A stretch of DNA of 9,617 bases from Candidatus Latescibacterota bacterium (GTDB taxonomy: Bacteria; Latescibacterota; 4484-107; B68-G9), in NCBI GenBank assembly GCA_012962735.1, contig DTXA01000191.1, forward strand, positions 1-9,617, written 5' to 3'. Under the pieces are notes generated by a model that worked only from the letters and a program-made list of their open reading frames with translations, did not search any database and was not told where the DNA came from. This document shows, piece after piece, positions 1 to 7,049 of this stretch (position 1 is the first letter of the stretch; each line of letters begins with the position of its first letter). The position numbers and the translations under genes are program-made.

Positions 1-233
1 CCATATCCGACACCGCCGAGTACGGGTCCCTGACCAAGGGCAAGCGAATAATCACTGAGGAGACAAAGAAGGCCATGAGGCAGCTTTTGGCCGATATCCA
101 GGACGGGACCTTCGCCCGTGAGTGGATATTGGAGAACCAGGCGGGAAGGCCGGTGTACTGGGCGCTGAAGGGAAAGCTCGAGGAGCACCCCATAGAGAAG
201 GTAGGTAAGAGGCTGAGGGCGATGATGAGCTGA
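1..233 (+). CDS. ilvC: Ketol-acid reductoisomerase, C-terminal end (partial, 5' end outside window)
   Basis: The reading frame is open from base 3 to the TGA at 231-233 and gives 76 residues. It begins ISDTAEYGSLTKG, the conserved segment near the active site of class I ketol-acid reductoisomerase, which carries a substrate-binding serine. It ends with the usual helical tail, including DGTFAREWILENQAGRP and a final KRLRAMMS. The enzyme converts acetolactate or acetohydroxybutyrate to the dihydroxy acid with NADPH and Mg2+, the second common step of valine, leucine and isoleucine synthesis, in the cytoplasm. The start and the NADPH-binding domain lie upstream of the window. Its position before leuA fits the common ilvBNC-leuA arrangement, although a broken gene now separates the two. 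Confidence 0.95.
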   Translation, partial: ISDTAEYGSLTKGKRIITEETKKAMRQLLADIQDGTFAREWILENQAGRPVYWALKGKLEEHPIEKVGKRLRAMMS

Positions 234-238
234 AGTGA

Positions 239-267
239 GGCCGGGGCCGGTGGACGCCCCGCCGGCC
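239..267 (+). terminator. GC-rich inverted repeat just after ilvC (possible weak terminator or 3'-end hairpin)
   Basis: GGCCGG at 239-244 can pair with CCGGCC at 262-267. Alternatively CGGGGC at 242-247 can pair with GCCCCG at 256-261 around an 8-base loop. Both hairpins start 5 to 8 bases after the ilvC stop codon. No run of T follows, so this is not a standard intrinsic terminator. It could be a pause site, a 3'-end stabiliser or chance in GC-rich DNA. Nothing else recognisable lies between the ilvC stop and the Uma2 remnant. Confidence 0.3.
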
Positions 268-660
268 CGCCACTTACCCATCAGAGGATAGTTCTGGAGT
301 TGGCCTTGCGCATGATGGAATTCATAACCCGCCATACTGTTCGTGACCAGGGGACACGAGGACAGGATAGGGGAACAGGTATACGGAGTTCCGGACCTGG
401 TGGTCGAGGTGACATCGGCGCACAGCAGGGAGACCGATTACGGCGAGAAGATGGGGGAATACGAGCGTGCGGGAGTGATGGAGTATTGGGTTGTGGACCC
501 TGAGGAGGGGACGATATCGGTGTATGTGCTCAGGGAGGAAGGATATAAGCTTCTGGGAAGGTGGGAAAAGGGTCAGCTCGCCCGCTCCGAAGTCTTAGGG
601 GGGTTCGAGGTGGCCGTTGGGGACGTCCTGGAGGCAAATAACAGAAAGGGGGAGAGATAG
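267..660 (+). pseudogene. Uma2-family (DUF820, PD-(D/E)XK nuclease-fold) protein, broken by 5' loss, internal deletion and frameshift
   Basis: Two frames must be joined to read this gene. In frame 3, bases 267-335 encode PPLTHQRIVLELALRMMEF followed by ITRH, the P..xHQ.. helix typical of Uma2 proteins. In frame 1, bases 328-660 encode PAILFVTRGHEDRIGEQVYG, then PDLVVEVTS, GEKMGEYERAGV and EYWVVDPE, the catalytic half with its PD, E and K residues. Compared with the intact Uma2 gene at 8600-9163, about 22-24 residues are missing at the join and the frame changes. The first roughly 40 residues are also gone, and the expected PDILF reads PAILF. Frame 1 has stops at 313-315 and 325-327. A GTG at 343 could start a 105-residue C-terminal fragment, but no clear ribosome binding site precedes it. 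The last codons contain AAGGGGGAG, which serves as the leuA ribosome binding site, so the tail may survive as leader sequence. The stop TAG directly abuts the leuA ATG. Confidence 0.8.
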
Positions 661-2226
661 ATGCAGGATAACCGGGTGATAATATTCGACACCACCCTCA
701 GGGACGGGGAGCAGTCGCCCGGGGCGTCTCTGAGCGTAGAGGAGAAGGTCACCATAGCCCACCAGCTCGCCCGGCTGGGTGTGGACGTGATAGAGGCGGG
801 GTTCCCAATATCCTCTGAGGCGCAGTTTGAAGCTACAAAGAGGATAGCCGATGAGGTCGAAGGTCCGGTGATCGCCGGGCTGGCCCGTGCTGTGAGGGAG
901 GACATAGATCGGGCGTGGGAGGCCCTGAAGGGGGCGGAAAGACCTCGAATTCACACCTTCATCGCCACCTCGGACATCCACATAAGGAGCAAGTTCTCCT
1001 CCGACAAGTACGGGAGGACGATGGAGGAGAAGAAGGAGAGGATACTGGAGATGGCCGTGGAGGCGGTGCGGCACGCGAAGAAGTATACCCCGGACGTGGA
1101 GTTCTCCCCTGAGGACGCTGGCCGCAGCGACCCGGACTACCTCTGCAGGGTAGTGGAGGCCGTTATCGAGGTAGGAGCCACCACCGTGAACATCCCGGAC
1201 ACCACGGGGTACACGACCCCGGAGGAGTTCGGAGGGCTCATAAGGACGCTCTTCCAGAGGGTGCTCAATATAGGCAAGGCCGTAATCAGCGTCCATTGCC
1301 ACAACGACTTAGGCCTTGCGGTTGCAAACTCACTGGCCGCCGTCAGGGAGGGGGCCCGCCAGGTGGAGTGCACCGTGAACGGCCTGGGGGAGCGGGCCGG
1401 GAACGCGGCCTTAGAGGAGATAGTGATGGCCCTAAAGGTGCGGCAGGATATATTCGGGGTGGACACTGCGATCAACACCAGGGAGATCTACCGCACCAGC
1501 CGTCTGGTCGCACATCTGACGGGGATAGAAGTACAGCCAAACAAGGCCATAGTGGGGGCAAATGCATTCGCACACGAGGCCGGGGTCCACCAGGACGGAG
1601 TGCTCAAAGAGCGGGCCACTTATGAAATCATGCGACCCGAGGACATAGGGCTCGAGAAGAGCAGGATAGTACTTGGAAGGCACTCGGGCAGACATGGGTT
1701 CCGGGCCAGGCTGGAGGAGCTGGGGTACAGGCTCTCCGAGGAGGAGCTCAAGAGGGCGTATGAGCGGTTCAAGGAGCTGGCGGACAAGAAAAAAGAGATA
1801 TACGACGAAGACCTGGCCGCCATCGTGGAAGGGGAGCTGTTCCGGGTGCCCCAGACCTTCGCCTTAGAGTACCTCCACACCTCCAGCGGCACAGGCGCCA
1901 TACCCACTGCCACGGTGCGGGTGCGCAAGGGGGACGAGGTGGTCCAGGAGGCCGCATGGGGGGACGGGCCCGTCGATGCGGCGTACAAGGCGATAAAGAG
2001 GGCCACGGGGATGGAGAAGGTGAGGTTGAGCAATTACGCCATCAGATCGGTCACCAGCGGGACCGAGGCTTTAGGCGAGGTCACCGTGCGGCTGGAGGCT
2101 GAGGGCCGTACAGTGATGGGGAGGGGGACATCCACGGACGTGATCGAGGCGAGCGCGCTGGCTTTCTTAGACGGGTTGAACAAGCTGGTGGCCCTACCGG
2201 GGGAGGGCTTAAGGGGGGAGGTGTAA
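661..2226 (+). CDS. leuA: 2-isopropylmalate synthase
   Basis: This 521-residue enzyme condenses acetyl-CoA with 2-oxoisovalerate to give 2-isopropylmalate, the committed step of leucine synthesis in the cytoplasm. Residues 1 to about 275 form the catalytic TIM barrel. DTTLRDGEQSPGASL at 10-24 supplies the catalytic Arg14 and metal-binding Asp15. HCHND supplies metal ligands His212 and His214, and GERAGNAALEE contains the ligand Asn248. After a linker, the C-terminal domain from about 390 to 510 (HTSSGTGAIPTATV onward) is the LeuA allosteric domain that binds leucine, so end-product inhibition is expected. Length matches the roughly 510-520 residues of bacterial LeuA. The ATG at 661 has AAGGGGGAG at 646-654 upstream. 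Citramalate and homocitrate synthases are related alternatives, but the LRDGEQSPGASL motif, the length and the ilvC neighbour favour LeuA. The next gene begins one base after its stop. Confidence 0.95.
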   Translation: MQDNRVIIFDTTLRDGEQSPGASLSVEEKVTIAHQLARLGVDVIEAGFPISSEAQFEATKRIADEVEGPVIAGLARAVREDIDRAWEALKGAERPRIHTFIATSDIHIRSKFSSDKYGRTMEEKKERILEMAVEAVRHAKKYTPDVEFSPEDAGRSDPDYLCRVVEAVIEVGATTVNIPDTTGYTTPEEFGGLIRTLFQRVLNIGKAVISVHCHNDLGLAVANSLAAVREGARQVECTVNGLGERAGNAALEEIVMALKVRQDIFGVDTAINTREIYRTSRLVAHLTGIEVQPNKAIVGANAFAHEAGVHQDGVLKERATYEIMRPEDIGLEKSRIVLGRHSGRHGFRARLEELGYRLSEEELKRAYERFKELADKKKEIYDEDLAAIVEGELFRVPQTFALEYLHTSSGTGAIPTATVRVRKGDEVVQEAAWGDGPVDAAYKAIKRATGMEKVRLSNYAIRSVTSGTEALGEVTVRLEAEGRTVMGRGTSTDVIEASALAFLDGLNKLVALPGEGLRGEV

Positions 2227-2227
2227 G

Positions 2228-3121
2228 ATGGAGCGGGTCTCCTACCGTGGATGGCAAAACTGCTTCCGGCTCTCCGATGGTAGGGTGGAGCTCATCATCA
2301 CTGGGGACGTGGGGCCGAGGGTGATCCGATTCGGCCCGGTGGGCGGGGATAACTTGTTCGCCGAGCGAGAGGAGGAGATAGGGAGGACCGGGGGGAAGGA
2401 GTGGCGTATCTACGGGGGGCACAGGCTTTGGCACTCCCCAGAGGCCAGGCTCCGCACTTACGTTCCGGACAACGGTCCGGTCGAGGTGCGGGAGAAGGGG
2501 GCGCTGGTTGCGCTCCAGCCGGTCGAGCCGGGGACGGGAATTCAGAAGGAACTGCGGATAAGCCTGGAGGACGGCGGTGCCACCGTGATACACCGGCTGT
2601 ACAACCAGGGCCTCTGGACGGTGGAGCTCGCCCCCTGGGCCTTGAGCGTTATGGCTCCCGGGGGGATAGGGATCGTGCCGGTGTCCTCCGAGCCCTCGGA
2701 CCCGGATAGGCTTCTGCCAAACCGAGTCGTAGTATTGTGGCCGTACAGCGATATGCGGGACCCCAGGGTGCTCTGGGGGAGAAGGTATGTCCTGCTACGC
2801 CAGGAGCCCGGAAACGCCCGGCCCTTCAAGTTCGGTGTGAACTCCCGAGATGGGTGGGCGGCGTACATAAGAAATGGCCTCCTGTTCGTGAAGAGGTTCA
2901 AGTACTTTCCAGGACGCCCGTACCCGGACTTCGGGTGTTCGGTGGAGATGTACACCAACGAATGGATGTTGGAACTTGAGACTTTGGGGCCTTTGGTCAG
3001 GCTGGAACCCGGGGAGGTGATCGAACACACAGAAAGGTGGTTCCTGGTAGAAGGGATAAAGGTGGAGACCGAGGATGATGTAGAACATCATGTGCGGCCC
3101 CGCATAGAGGGGTTGCTCTGA
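2228..3121 (+). CDS. DUF4380 domain protein, galactose-mutarotase-like fold, function unknown
   Basis: The 297-residue product carries the DUF4380 signature. GDVGPRVIRFGPVGGDNLF at about 26-44 is followed by WRIYGGHRLWHSPE at 59-72, with its conserved GGHRLW. The family is thought to adopt the beta-sandwich fold of aldose 1-epimerases and may bind a sugar, but no reaction is established. The predicted protein is soluble: I see no signal peptide or membrane segment. It ends with a poorly conserved acidic and histidine-containing tail (EDDVEHHVRP). The ATG follows the leuA TAA by one base, and AAGGGGGGAGGTG just upstream is a strong ribosome binding site lying within the end of leuA. Translation is therefore probably coupled to leuA. 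A role in leucine synthesis is not implied by the fold; the pairing may only reflect shared transcription. Confidence 0.75.
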   Translation: MERVSYRGWQNCFRLSDGRVELIITGDVGPRVIRFGPVGGDNLFAEREEEIGRTGGKEWRIYGGHRLWHSPEARLRTYVPDNGPVEVREKGALVALQPVEPGTGIQKELRISLEDGGATVIHRLYNQGLWTVELAPWALSVMAPGGIGIVPVSSEPSDPDRLLPNRVVVLWPYSDMRDPRVLWGRRYVLLRQEPGNARPFKFGVNSRDGWAAYIRNGLLFVKRFKYFPGRPYPDFGCSVEMYTNEWMLELETLGPLVRLEPGEVIEHTERWFLVEGIKVETEDDVEHHVRPRIEGLL

Positions 3122-3137
3122 ACACAAAGGAGAGAAG

Positions 3138-3566
3138 ATGGCACAGGCAAAACAGGGGGACACCGTACGGGTGCACTACACTGGCAAGCTCGAGGACGGC
3201 ACGGTGTTCGATACCTCCCTGGGAGGGGAGCCCCTGGAGTTCACCATCGGCGAAGGGGAGATAATCCCGGGTTTCGAGGAGGCTGTGATCGGGATGCAGC
3301 CCGGGGAATCCAAGACCGTCACGGTCCCGTCCGAACGAGCGTTCGGCCCCCATCGGGATGAGCTGGTAGTGGAAGTGGGCAGGGACCAGTTCCCTCCGCA
3401 CCTGCATCCGGAGGTCGGCCAGGAGTACCAGATGCGACAGCCGGACGGCCATATGATACCCGTGCGGGTGGTGGAGGTCTCCGAGGAGGCCATAACCCTC
3501 GATGCGAACCATCCCTTGGCCGGGAAGGACCTGACATTCGAGGTCCAGCTTTTGGAGGTCCTTTAG
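3138..3566 (+). CDS. FKBP-type peptidyl-prolyl cis-trans isomerase, SlyD-like
   Basis: This 142-residue cytoplasmic protein catalyses cis-trans isomerisation of proline bonds and probably acts as a folding chaperone. VRVHYTGKLEDGTVFDTS at 10-27 and GEGEIIPGFEEAVIGMQPGE at 38-57 are the FKBP core. After AFGP at 68-71 comes an inserted 'flap' domain of about 45 residues, the chaperone domain of SlyD-type FKBPs. The core then closes with DANHPLAGKDLTFEVQLLEV. The histidine- and cysteine-rich metal-binding tail of E. coli SlyD is absent, as in many SlyD relatives outside the Enterobacteria. There is no signal peptide. The ATG at 3138 follows AAAGGAGAG with good spacing and lies 16 bases after the DUF4380 gene. 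Confidence 0.92.
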   Translation: MAQAKQGDTVRVHYTGKLEDGTVFDTSLGGEPLEFTIGEGEIIPGFEEAVIGMQPGESKTVTVPSERAFGPHRDELVVEVGRDQFPPHLHPEVGQEYQMRQPDGHMIPVRVVEVSEEAITLDANHPLAGKDLTFEVQLLEVL

Positions 3567-3580
3567 CCTCGGAGGGATAT

Positions 3581-5056
3581 ATGGCGGACTATAAGATGTT
3601 GATAGGCGGTCGATGGGTGGAAGCCGCCTCGGGGGAGCGTTTCACATCCATAAGTCCAGCCACCGGCGAACCCGTAGGGACCGCTCCGAGGGGTGGGGCC
3701 GAGGACGTGTACAGGGCGGTTCGGGAAGCCAAGAGGGCCTTCGAGGCATGGAGGAGGACCGACGCGGACGAGCGTGGCCGCATCCTTCTGAAGATAGCGG
3801 GACGCCTCCGGGAGCGTTCGGAGGACCTGGCACGCCTCTTGGCCGTGGAGAGCGGCCACTACATAGGGAAGGCCAGGGCCCTTGTGGAGGGGACGGCCAA
3901 GGTCTTCGAGTTCCATGCCGGCCTCGCGGACAAGGTGAGGGGGGACGTTATACCTGTGCCCGGGGAGCGAATATCCTTCACCCGCTTGGAACCTCTGGGC
4001 GTGACCGCCCACATAGTCCCCTGGAACTACCCCCTCTTCGTCATGGCCAGGAGCTGCGCTCCAGCTTTGGCCTTAGGGAACACCGTCGTGGTAAAGCCAT
4101 CCGAGGAGACCCCTCTGGTCACCTTGGAGCTCGCGAGGATGATCCAGGAGGCCGGGGTCCCCGATGGCGTCTTCAACGTGGTCACAGGCTACGGGCCCGA
4201 GGCGGGGGCTCCCTTGGCATCCCACCCAGATGTGGAGGGCATCACTTTCACCGGCTCGGTGGAGACGGGTCGGAAGGTCATGCAGATGGCCGCCGGCCAC
4301 GTGGCCAAGGTCTGCTTAGAGCTGGGGGGTAAGACACCTCTGATCGTATTCCCGGACGCCGACTTAGGCCAGGCTCTCGAGGCCGCTTTACAGGGCATCC
4401 TCTCCAGGGCTGGACAGATCTGCATCGCCACTTCAAGGCTCCTCCTTCACCGGGAGGTCCACGATAGGTTCGTGGACGAGCTGGCCGAGAGGATGAGGGA
4501 GGTGAAGGTCGGTGACCCCCTGGACGAGGAGACCCAGATGGGCCCCATCGTATCTCAGAGGCAGCTGGATAAGATCGTCCGATACGTCCGGATCGGGACA
4601 GAAGAAGGGGCCAAGCTTGTGGCCGGTGGAAGGCGCCCCGACGACCCGGCTCTGCAGAAGGGCTTCTATTACCTCCCCACCCTCTTGGCCGAGGTGGACC
4701 CGGGGATGCGGGTGGCGCAGGACGAGATATTCGGGCCGGTGCTGTGCGTCATCCCCTGGGAGGACGAAGGAGAGATGATAGGGATGGCAAACGGCGTCCG
4801 ATACGGCCTGGCCGCCTCCATATGGACCCGGAACATCAAGAAGGCCCTGCGGGTCGCCGGGGAGCTCGAGGCCGGGGCGGTCTTCGTCAACGACTGGATA
4901 GCCGAGTACGTCCAGGCCCCGCACGGGGGATACAAGAAAAGTGGCATCCTCAGGGAGAACGGCCTGGAGTGCATTGTGAACTATACCAGGGTCAAGAACA
5001 CCGTGGTCCAGCTTGGGGAACGTTTAGAGGAGACCTGGTTCGAAGCCCCCTTGTGA
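3581..5056 (+). CDS. NAD(P)-dependent aldehyde dehydrogenase, betaine-aldehyde-dehydrogenase-like subgroup
   Basis: The 491-residue protein is a full-length member of the ALDH superfamily, oxidising an aldehyde to its acid through a cysteine thioester. The cofactor-binding fold contains PWNYP at 147-151 (Asn149), VVKPSEETP with Lys172, and FTGSVETGR. Catalytic Glu247 lies in LELGGK and nucleophile Cys281 in GQICIATSR. The 34-residue Glu-Cys spacing is that of the classical enzymes (Glu268 and Cys302 in ALDH2). EIFGPVL and the C-terminal HGGYKKSGILRE are also present. The GQxCxATSRLLxH and HGGYKKSG segments resemble the betaine-aldehyde and aminobutyraldehyde group, but the substrate cannot be fixed from sequence. 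None of the neighbours makes an obvious aldehyde substrate. The ATG at 3581 follows CGGAGGGA, 14 bases after the FKBP stop. Confidence 0.93.
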   Translation: MADYKMLIGGRWVEAASGERFTSISPATGEPVGTAPRGGAEDVYRAVREAKRAFEAWRRTDADERGRILLKIAGRLRERSEDLARLLAVESGHYIGKARALVEGTAKVFEFHAGLADKVRGDVIPVPGERISFTRLEPLGVTAHIVPWNYPLFVMARSCAPALALGNTVVVKPSEETPLVTLELARMIQEAGVPDGVFNVVTGYGPEAGAPLASHPDVEGITFTGSVETGRKVMQMAAGHVAKVCLELGGKTPLIVFPDADLGQALEAALQGILSRAGQICIATSRLLLHREVHDRFVDELAERMREVKVGDPLDEETQMGPIVSQRQLDKIVRYVRIGTEEGAKLVAGGRRPDDPALQKGFYYLPTLLAEVDPGMRVAQDEIFGPVLCVIPWEDEGEMIGMANGVRYGLAASIWTRNIKKALRVAGELEAGAVFVNDWIAEYVQAPHGGYKKSGILRENGLECIVNYTRVKNTVVQLGERLEETWFEAPL

Positions 5057-5079
5057 TAGCCCCTAAGTTAGGAGATTAT

Positions 5080-5208
5080 ATGAGTAAGGACCCAAGGCAG
5101 AAAGAGATCCGCAGACGAAGACACCGCCGGATGAAGCGGCTCAAGGAGCGCCACAGGCTAGCCCAGAAGATGGCCCAGAGGAAGCGACGGGAGGCCGAAG
5201 GGACGTGA
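5080..5208 (+). CDS. 42-residue highly basic small protein, function unknown
   Basis: The product is 42 residues with 19 Lys or Arg, two His and only five acidic residues. It contains the run EIRRRRHRRMKRLKERHRLA, predicted by eye to be one amphipathic helix. There is no signal peptide, membrane segment or cysteine. The charge suggests binding to RNA, ribosomes or DNA, which is inference only. The ATG at 5080 follows AGGAG at 5070-5074 with five-base spacing; the frame runs open much further upstream, but there it lies inside the aldehyde dehydrogenase. Its stop overlaps the holA start as GTGA at 5205-5208, so the two are probably translationally coupled. It is not ribosomal protein bS20, often encoded near holA, being half the length and without its motifs. 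It resembles short RRRRHRR-type proteins of unknown function in some other bacterial phyla, a recollection I could not check. Confidence 0.7.
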   Translation: MSKDPRQKEIRRRRHRRMKRLKERHRLAQKMAQRKRREAEGT

Positions 5209-6206
5209 CAGTTCGGGAATTCCGGGAGAAAGTCCGCTCTCGGGGCCCGCTTGCCGGGTACTTCTTAGTGGGGGAGGCCTTCCAGAGGGAGGAGGCCCTA
5301 CACGTCCTTTTGGACTTCTTGGTCCCGTCGGAGGCCAGGGACTTGGATTTGGAGGTCTTCTGGGGGGAGGAGGTGGACCCATCTAAGTTCTCCTCTTCCC
5401 TCTATGCCCTGCCGATGCGGGCTGGAAGGAAGGTCCTTTTGGTCCGCTCCTGTGAGGGGATGGGAAGGGAGGTCTGGAGGAAACTCTCCACAGCTCTGAG
5501 CGCCCTCCCGCCTTCGGCATGTGCTATCTTCTCTGGGGAGAAAGTGGACCGGAGGCTCCTCCCCGATGAGGTCCTGAGGGAGTCGTTCTGGGCGGAGTTC
5601 GGACCCTTGAGGGGGCGGAGGTTGATGGGATGGCTGGCCGAAAGGGCCCGGAGGCTCGACAAGGAACTATCCCGGGAGGCAGCCGAGCTTCTGGTCGCCT
5701 ATTTAGGGGAGGACCTTTGGGCCTTAGCTGGGGAGCTGGAGAAGCTATCGTCCTATGTGGGGGAGCGCAGGCGCATAGAGTGCAAGGACGTCCAGGAGGC
5801 GGCCGGAGCCTGGGCGGTCCAGGTATTTAAGCTTACGGATGCCGTGGGAGCCGGGGATGTGGGAAGGGCGATGGCCTTCCTCCATCAGGTGCTCGAAGCT
5901 GGGGAGTCGGCCAACGTCGTTCTGGCCCTCCTCAGAAGGCACTGGAAGGTTCTGGCCAAATTGGCCCTTCTGAGGCAAGGAAGAAAGCCTGAGTCCCGGC
6001 TGGCCGCAGAGGTGGGAGTTCCCCAGTACTTCCTTGGCCGTTACCTCCAACAGGCCGAGGGACGTTCGGGGGGGGAGCTCGCCAAAGAGGTGGAGGCTAT
6101 CCTCAGGGCCGAGCACAGGCTGCGCTCGGGAGGTGGGGACGCCAGGACGGTCCTGAGCCTGTTGCTCTGGGAGTTGTGCGGGGGCGGAAGGTGGGAAGGT
6201 TTGTAG
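5205..6206 (+). CDS. holA: DNA polymerase III delta subunit (clamp loader)
   Basis: The 333-residue protein matches the length and layout of bacterial delta subunit, which opens the beta sliding clamp as part of the clamp-loader complex during DNA replication. GYFLVGEAFQREEAL near residues 18-32 corresponds to the family's N-terminal 'LxxGE..F..EEA' strand-helix. ALPMRAGRKVLLVRSCEG follows at about 68-85. The middle domain has AYLGEDLWALAGELEKLSSY, the most characteristic delta segment, and a C-terminal helical collar domain holds LRRHWKVLAKLALLRQG. A Walker A motif is absent, as expected for delta. The GTG start at 5205 overlaps the small basic gene by four bases. GGGAGG at 5189-5194 is a plausible ribosome binding site at ten-base spacing. 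Its 3' end overlaps the next gene. Confidence 0.9.
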   Translation: MTVREFREKVRSRGPLAGYFLVGEAFQREEALHVLLDFLVPSEARDLDLEVFWGEEVDPSKFSSSLYALPMRAGRKVLLVRSCEGMGREVWRKLSTALSALPPSACAIFSGEKVDRRLLPDEVLRESFWAEFGPLRGRRLMGWLAERARRLDKELSREAAELLVAYLGEDLWALAGELEKLSSYVGERRRIECKDVQEAAGAWAVQVFKLTDAVGAGDVGRAMAFLHQVLEAGESANVVLALLRRHWKVLAKLALLRQGRKPESRLAAEVGVPQYFLGRYLQQAEGRSGGELAKEVEAILRAEHRLRSGGGDARTVLSLLLWELCGGGRWEGL

Positions 6207-7021
6207 ACCTCCACGTGCACACCACCTGTTCGGACGGCATCTTCCGTCCCGAGGAGGTGGTCCGGATGGCGGCCGAGGCCGGGCTGGGGGTCATCGCCAT
6301 CACAGACCACGATACCGTGGACGGGGTTGAAAGGGCCTTAGAGGCGGGCCGCCAGATCGGGGTGGAGGTCATCCCGGGTGTAGAACTCAGCACCCGTGTG
6401 GGCTGTTTGGACATCCATATCTTAGGATATTATTTAGACTTAAACGCCTCTCCATTTAAAGAGTGTATGGAGAGATTCCGGAGGGAACGCCGGGAGCGGG
6501 CCAGGAAGATGGTGGAGAAGCTCAACCTCTTAGGGGTGGGCCTGCGCTTTGAGACGGTGCTTGAAGTGGCGGGAGAGGCCGTTATCGGTCGACCCCATAT
6601 AGCGGACGCCCTCGTGCGAGAGGCCTGGGTGGCCTCCTATGACGAGGCCTTCCGGAAGTACATCGGATACGACGGCCCGGCGTACCTGCCCAAGTATGAT
6701 ATCAGCCCGGAGGAAGGGATAGAGATCATACGAAAGGCAGGGGGTATCCCCGTCCTCGGCCATCCAGGCACTGCCCGTAGGGACGAGCTCATCCCCGGCA
6801 TGGTCAGGGCGGGACTTATGGGGATAGAGGTCTTCCATCCTCTCCATCCCCCCGAGGCAAGTAGATACTACCAGAAACTCGCCAGGAAGTACGGCCTTAT
6901 CTACACCGGGGGCTCGGACTTCCACGGTTCGGACCGGAGGATGGCCCCGCTCGGCTCCCAACAGGTCTCCTACGAGGTGTTCCAGGCCCTGAGGGACCTC
7001 TACGAGAGGGCGCGGGCTTGA
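6191..7021 (+). CDS. PHP-domain metal-dependent phosphoesterase (YciV/RNase AM, TrpH-like)
   Basis: The 276-residue protein is a stand-alone PHP phosphoesterase. All nine expected metal ligands are visible: His8, His10 and Asp15 in DLHVHTTCSDG, His40 in ITDHDT, Glu65 in PGVELS, His76 in DIHILGYY, His136 in GRPHIA, His191 in LGHPG, and Asp243 with His245 in SDFHG. The site should hold three metal ions. Characterised relatives (E. coli YciV/RNase AM and a Chromobacterium homologue) remove phosphate from 3',5'-bisphosphonucleotides and trim RNA from the 5' end, so a role in RNA or nucleotide turnover is likely. I chose the GTG at 6191 because it gives MGRFVDLHVHT, the usual family start. A GTG at 6176 would add five residues. 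Either start overlaps holA, by 16 or 31 bases. Confidence 0.88.
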   Translation: MGRFVDLHVHTTCSDGIFRPEEVVRMAAEAGLGVIAITDHDTVDGVERALEAGRQIGVEVIPGVELSTRVGCLDIHILGYYLDLNASPFKECMERFRRERRERARKMVEKLNLLGVGLRFETVLEVAGEAVIGRPHIADALVREAWVASYDEAFRKYIGYDGPAYLPKYDISPEEGIEIIRKAGGIPVLGHPGTARRDELIPGMVRAGLMGIEVFHPLHPPEASRYYQKLARKYGLIYTGGSDFHGSDRRMAPLGSQQVSYEVFQALRDLYERARA

Positions 7022-7049
7022 CGAAATTTGGGCATGTAAAGGAGGGGAT

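Noticed and set aside
343..660. The 105-residue GTG-started frame as a complete, functional short Uma2 protein.
   Set aside because: No ribosome binding site precedes the GTG, the N-terminal half of the fold is missing, and recognisable Uma2 sequence continues upstream in another frame.
300..660. Programmed frameshift joining the two Uma2 frames.
   Set aside because: About 22-24 residues are missing at the join and no slippery run is visible, so a deletion with decay explains it better.
595..1302. Minus-strand open frame of 235 residues opposite the start of leuA.
   Set aside because: It is a shadow of the catalytic domain of leuA, shows no recognisable motif, and has no separate support.
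4744..5208. A 154-residue version of the small basic protein starting inside the aldehyde dehydrogenase gene.
   Set aside because: The upstream part overlaps the conserved C-terminal region of the dehydrogenase in another frame. A good ribosome binding site supports the ATG at 5080 instead.
5080..5208. Small basic gene as ribosomal protein bS20 (rpsT), often found beside holA.
   Set aside because: It is 42 residues against about 85-90 for bS20 and lacks the bS20 N-terminal pattern.
6407..6436. AT-rich patch inside the PHP gene resembling a promoter (TTGGAC, then TATTAT or TATTTA), with the small palindrome ATATC-TTAG-GATAT.
   Set aside because: Spacing is 15 or 18 bases, it lies about 600 bases before xylB, and it encodes the conserved metal-site segment DIHILGYYLDL. 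The match is weak and can be chance.
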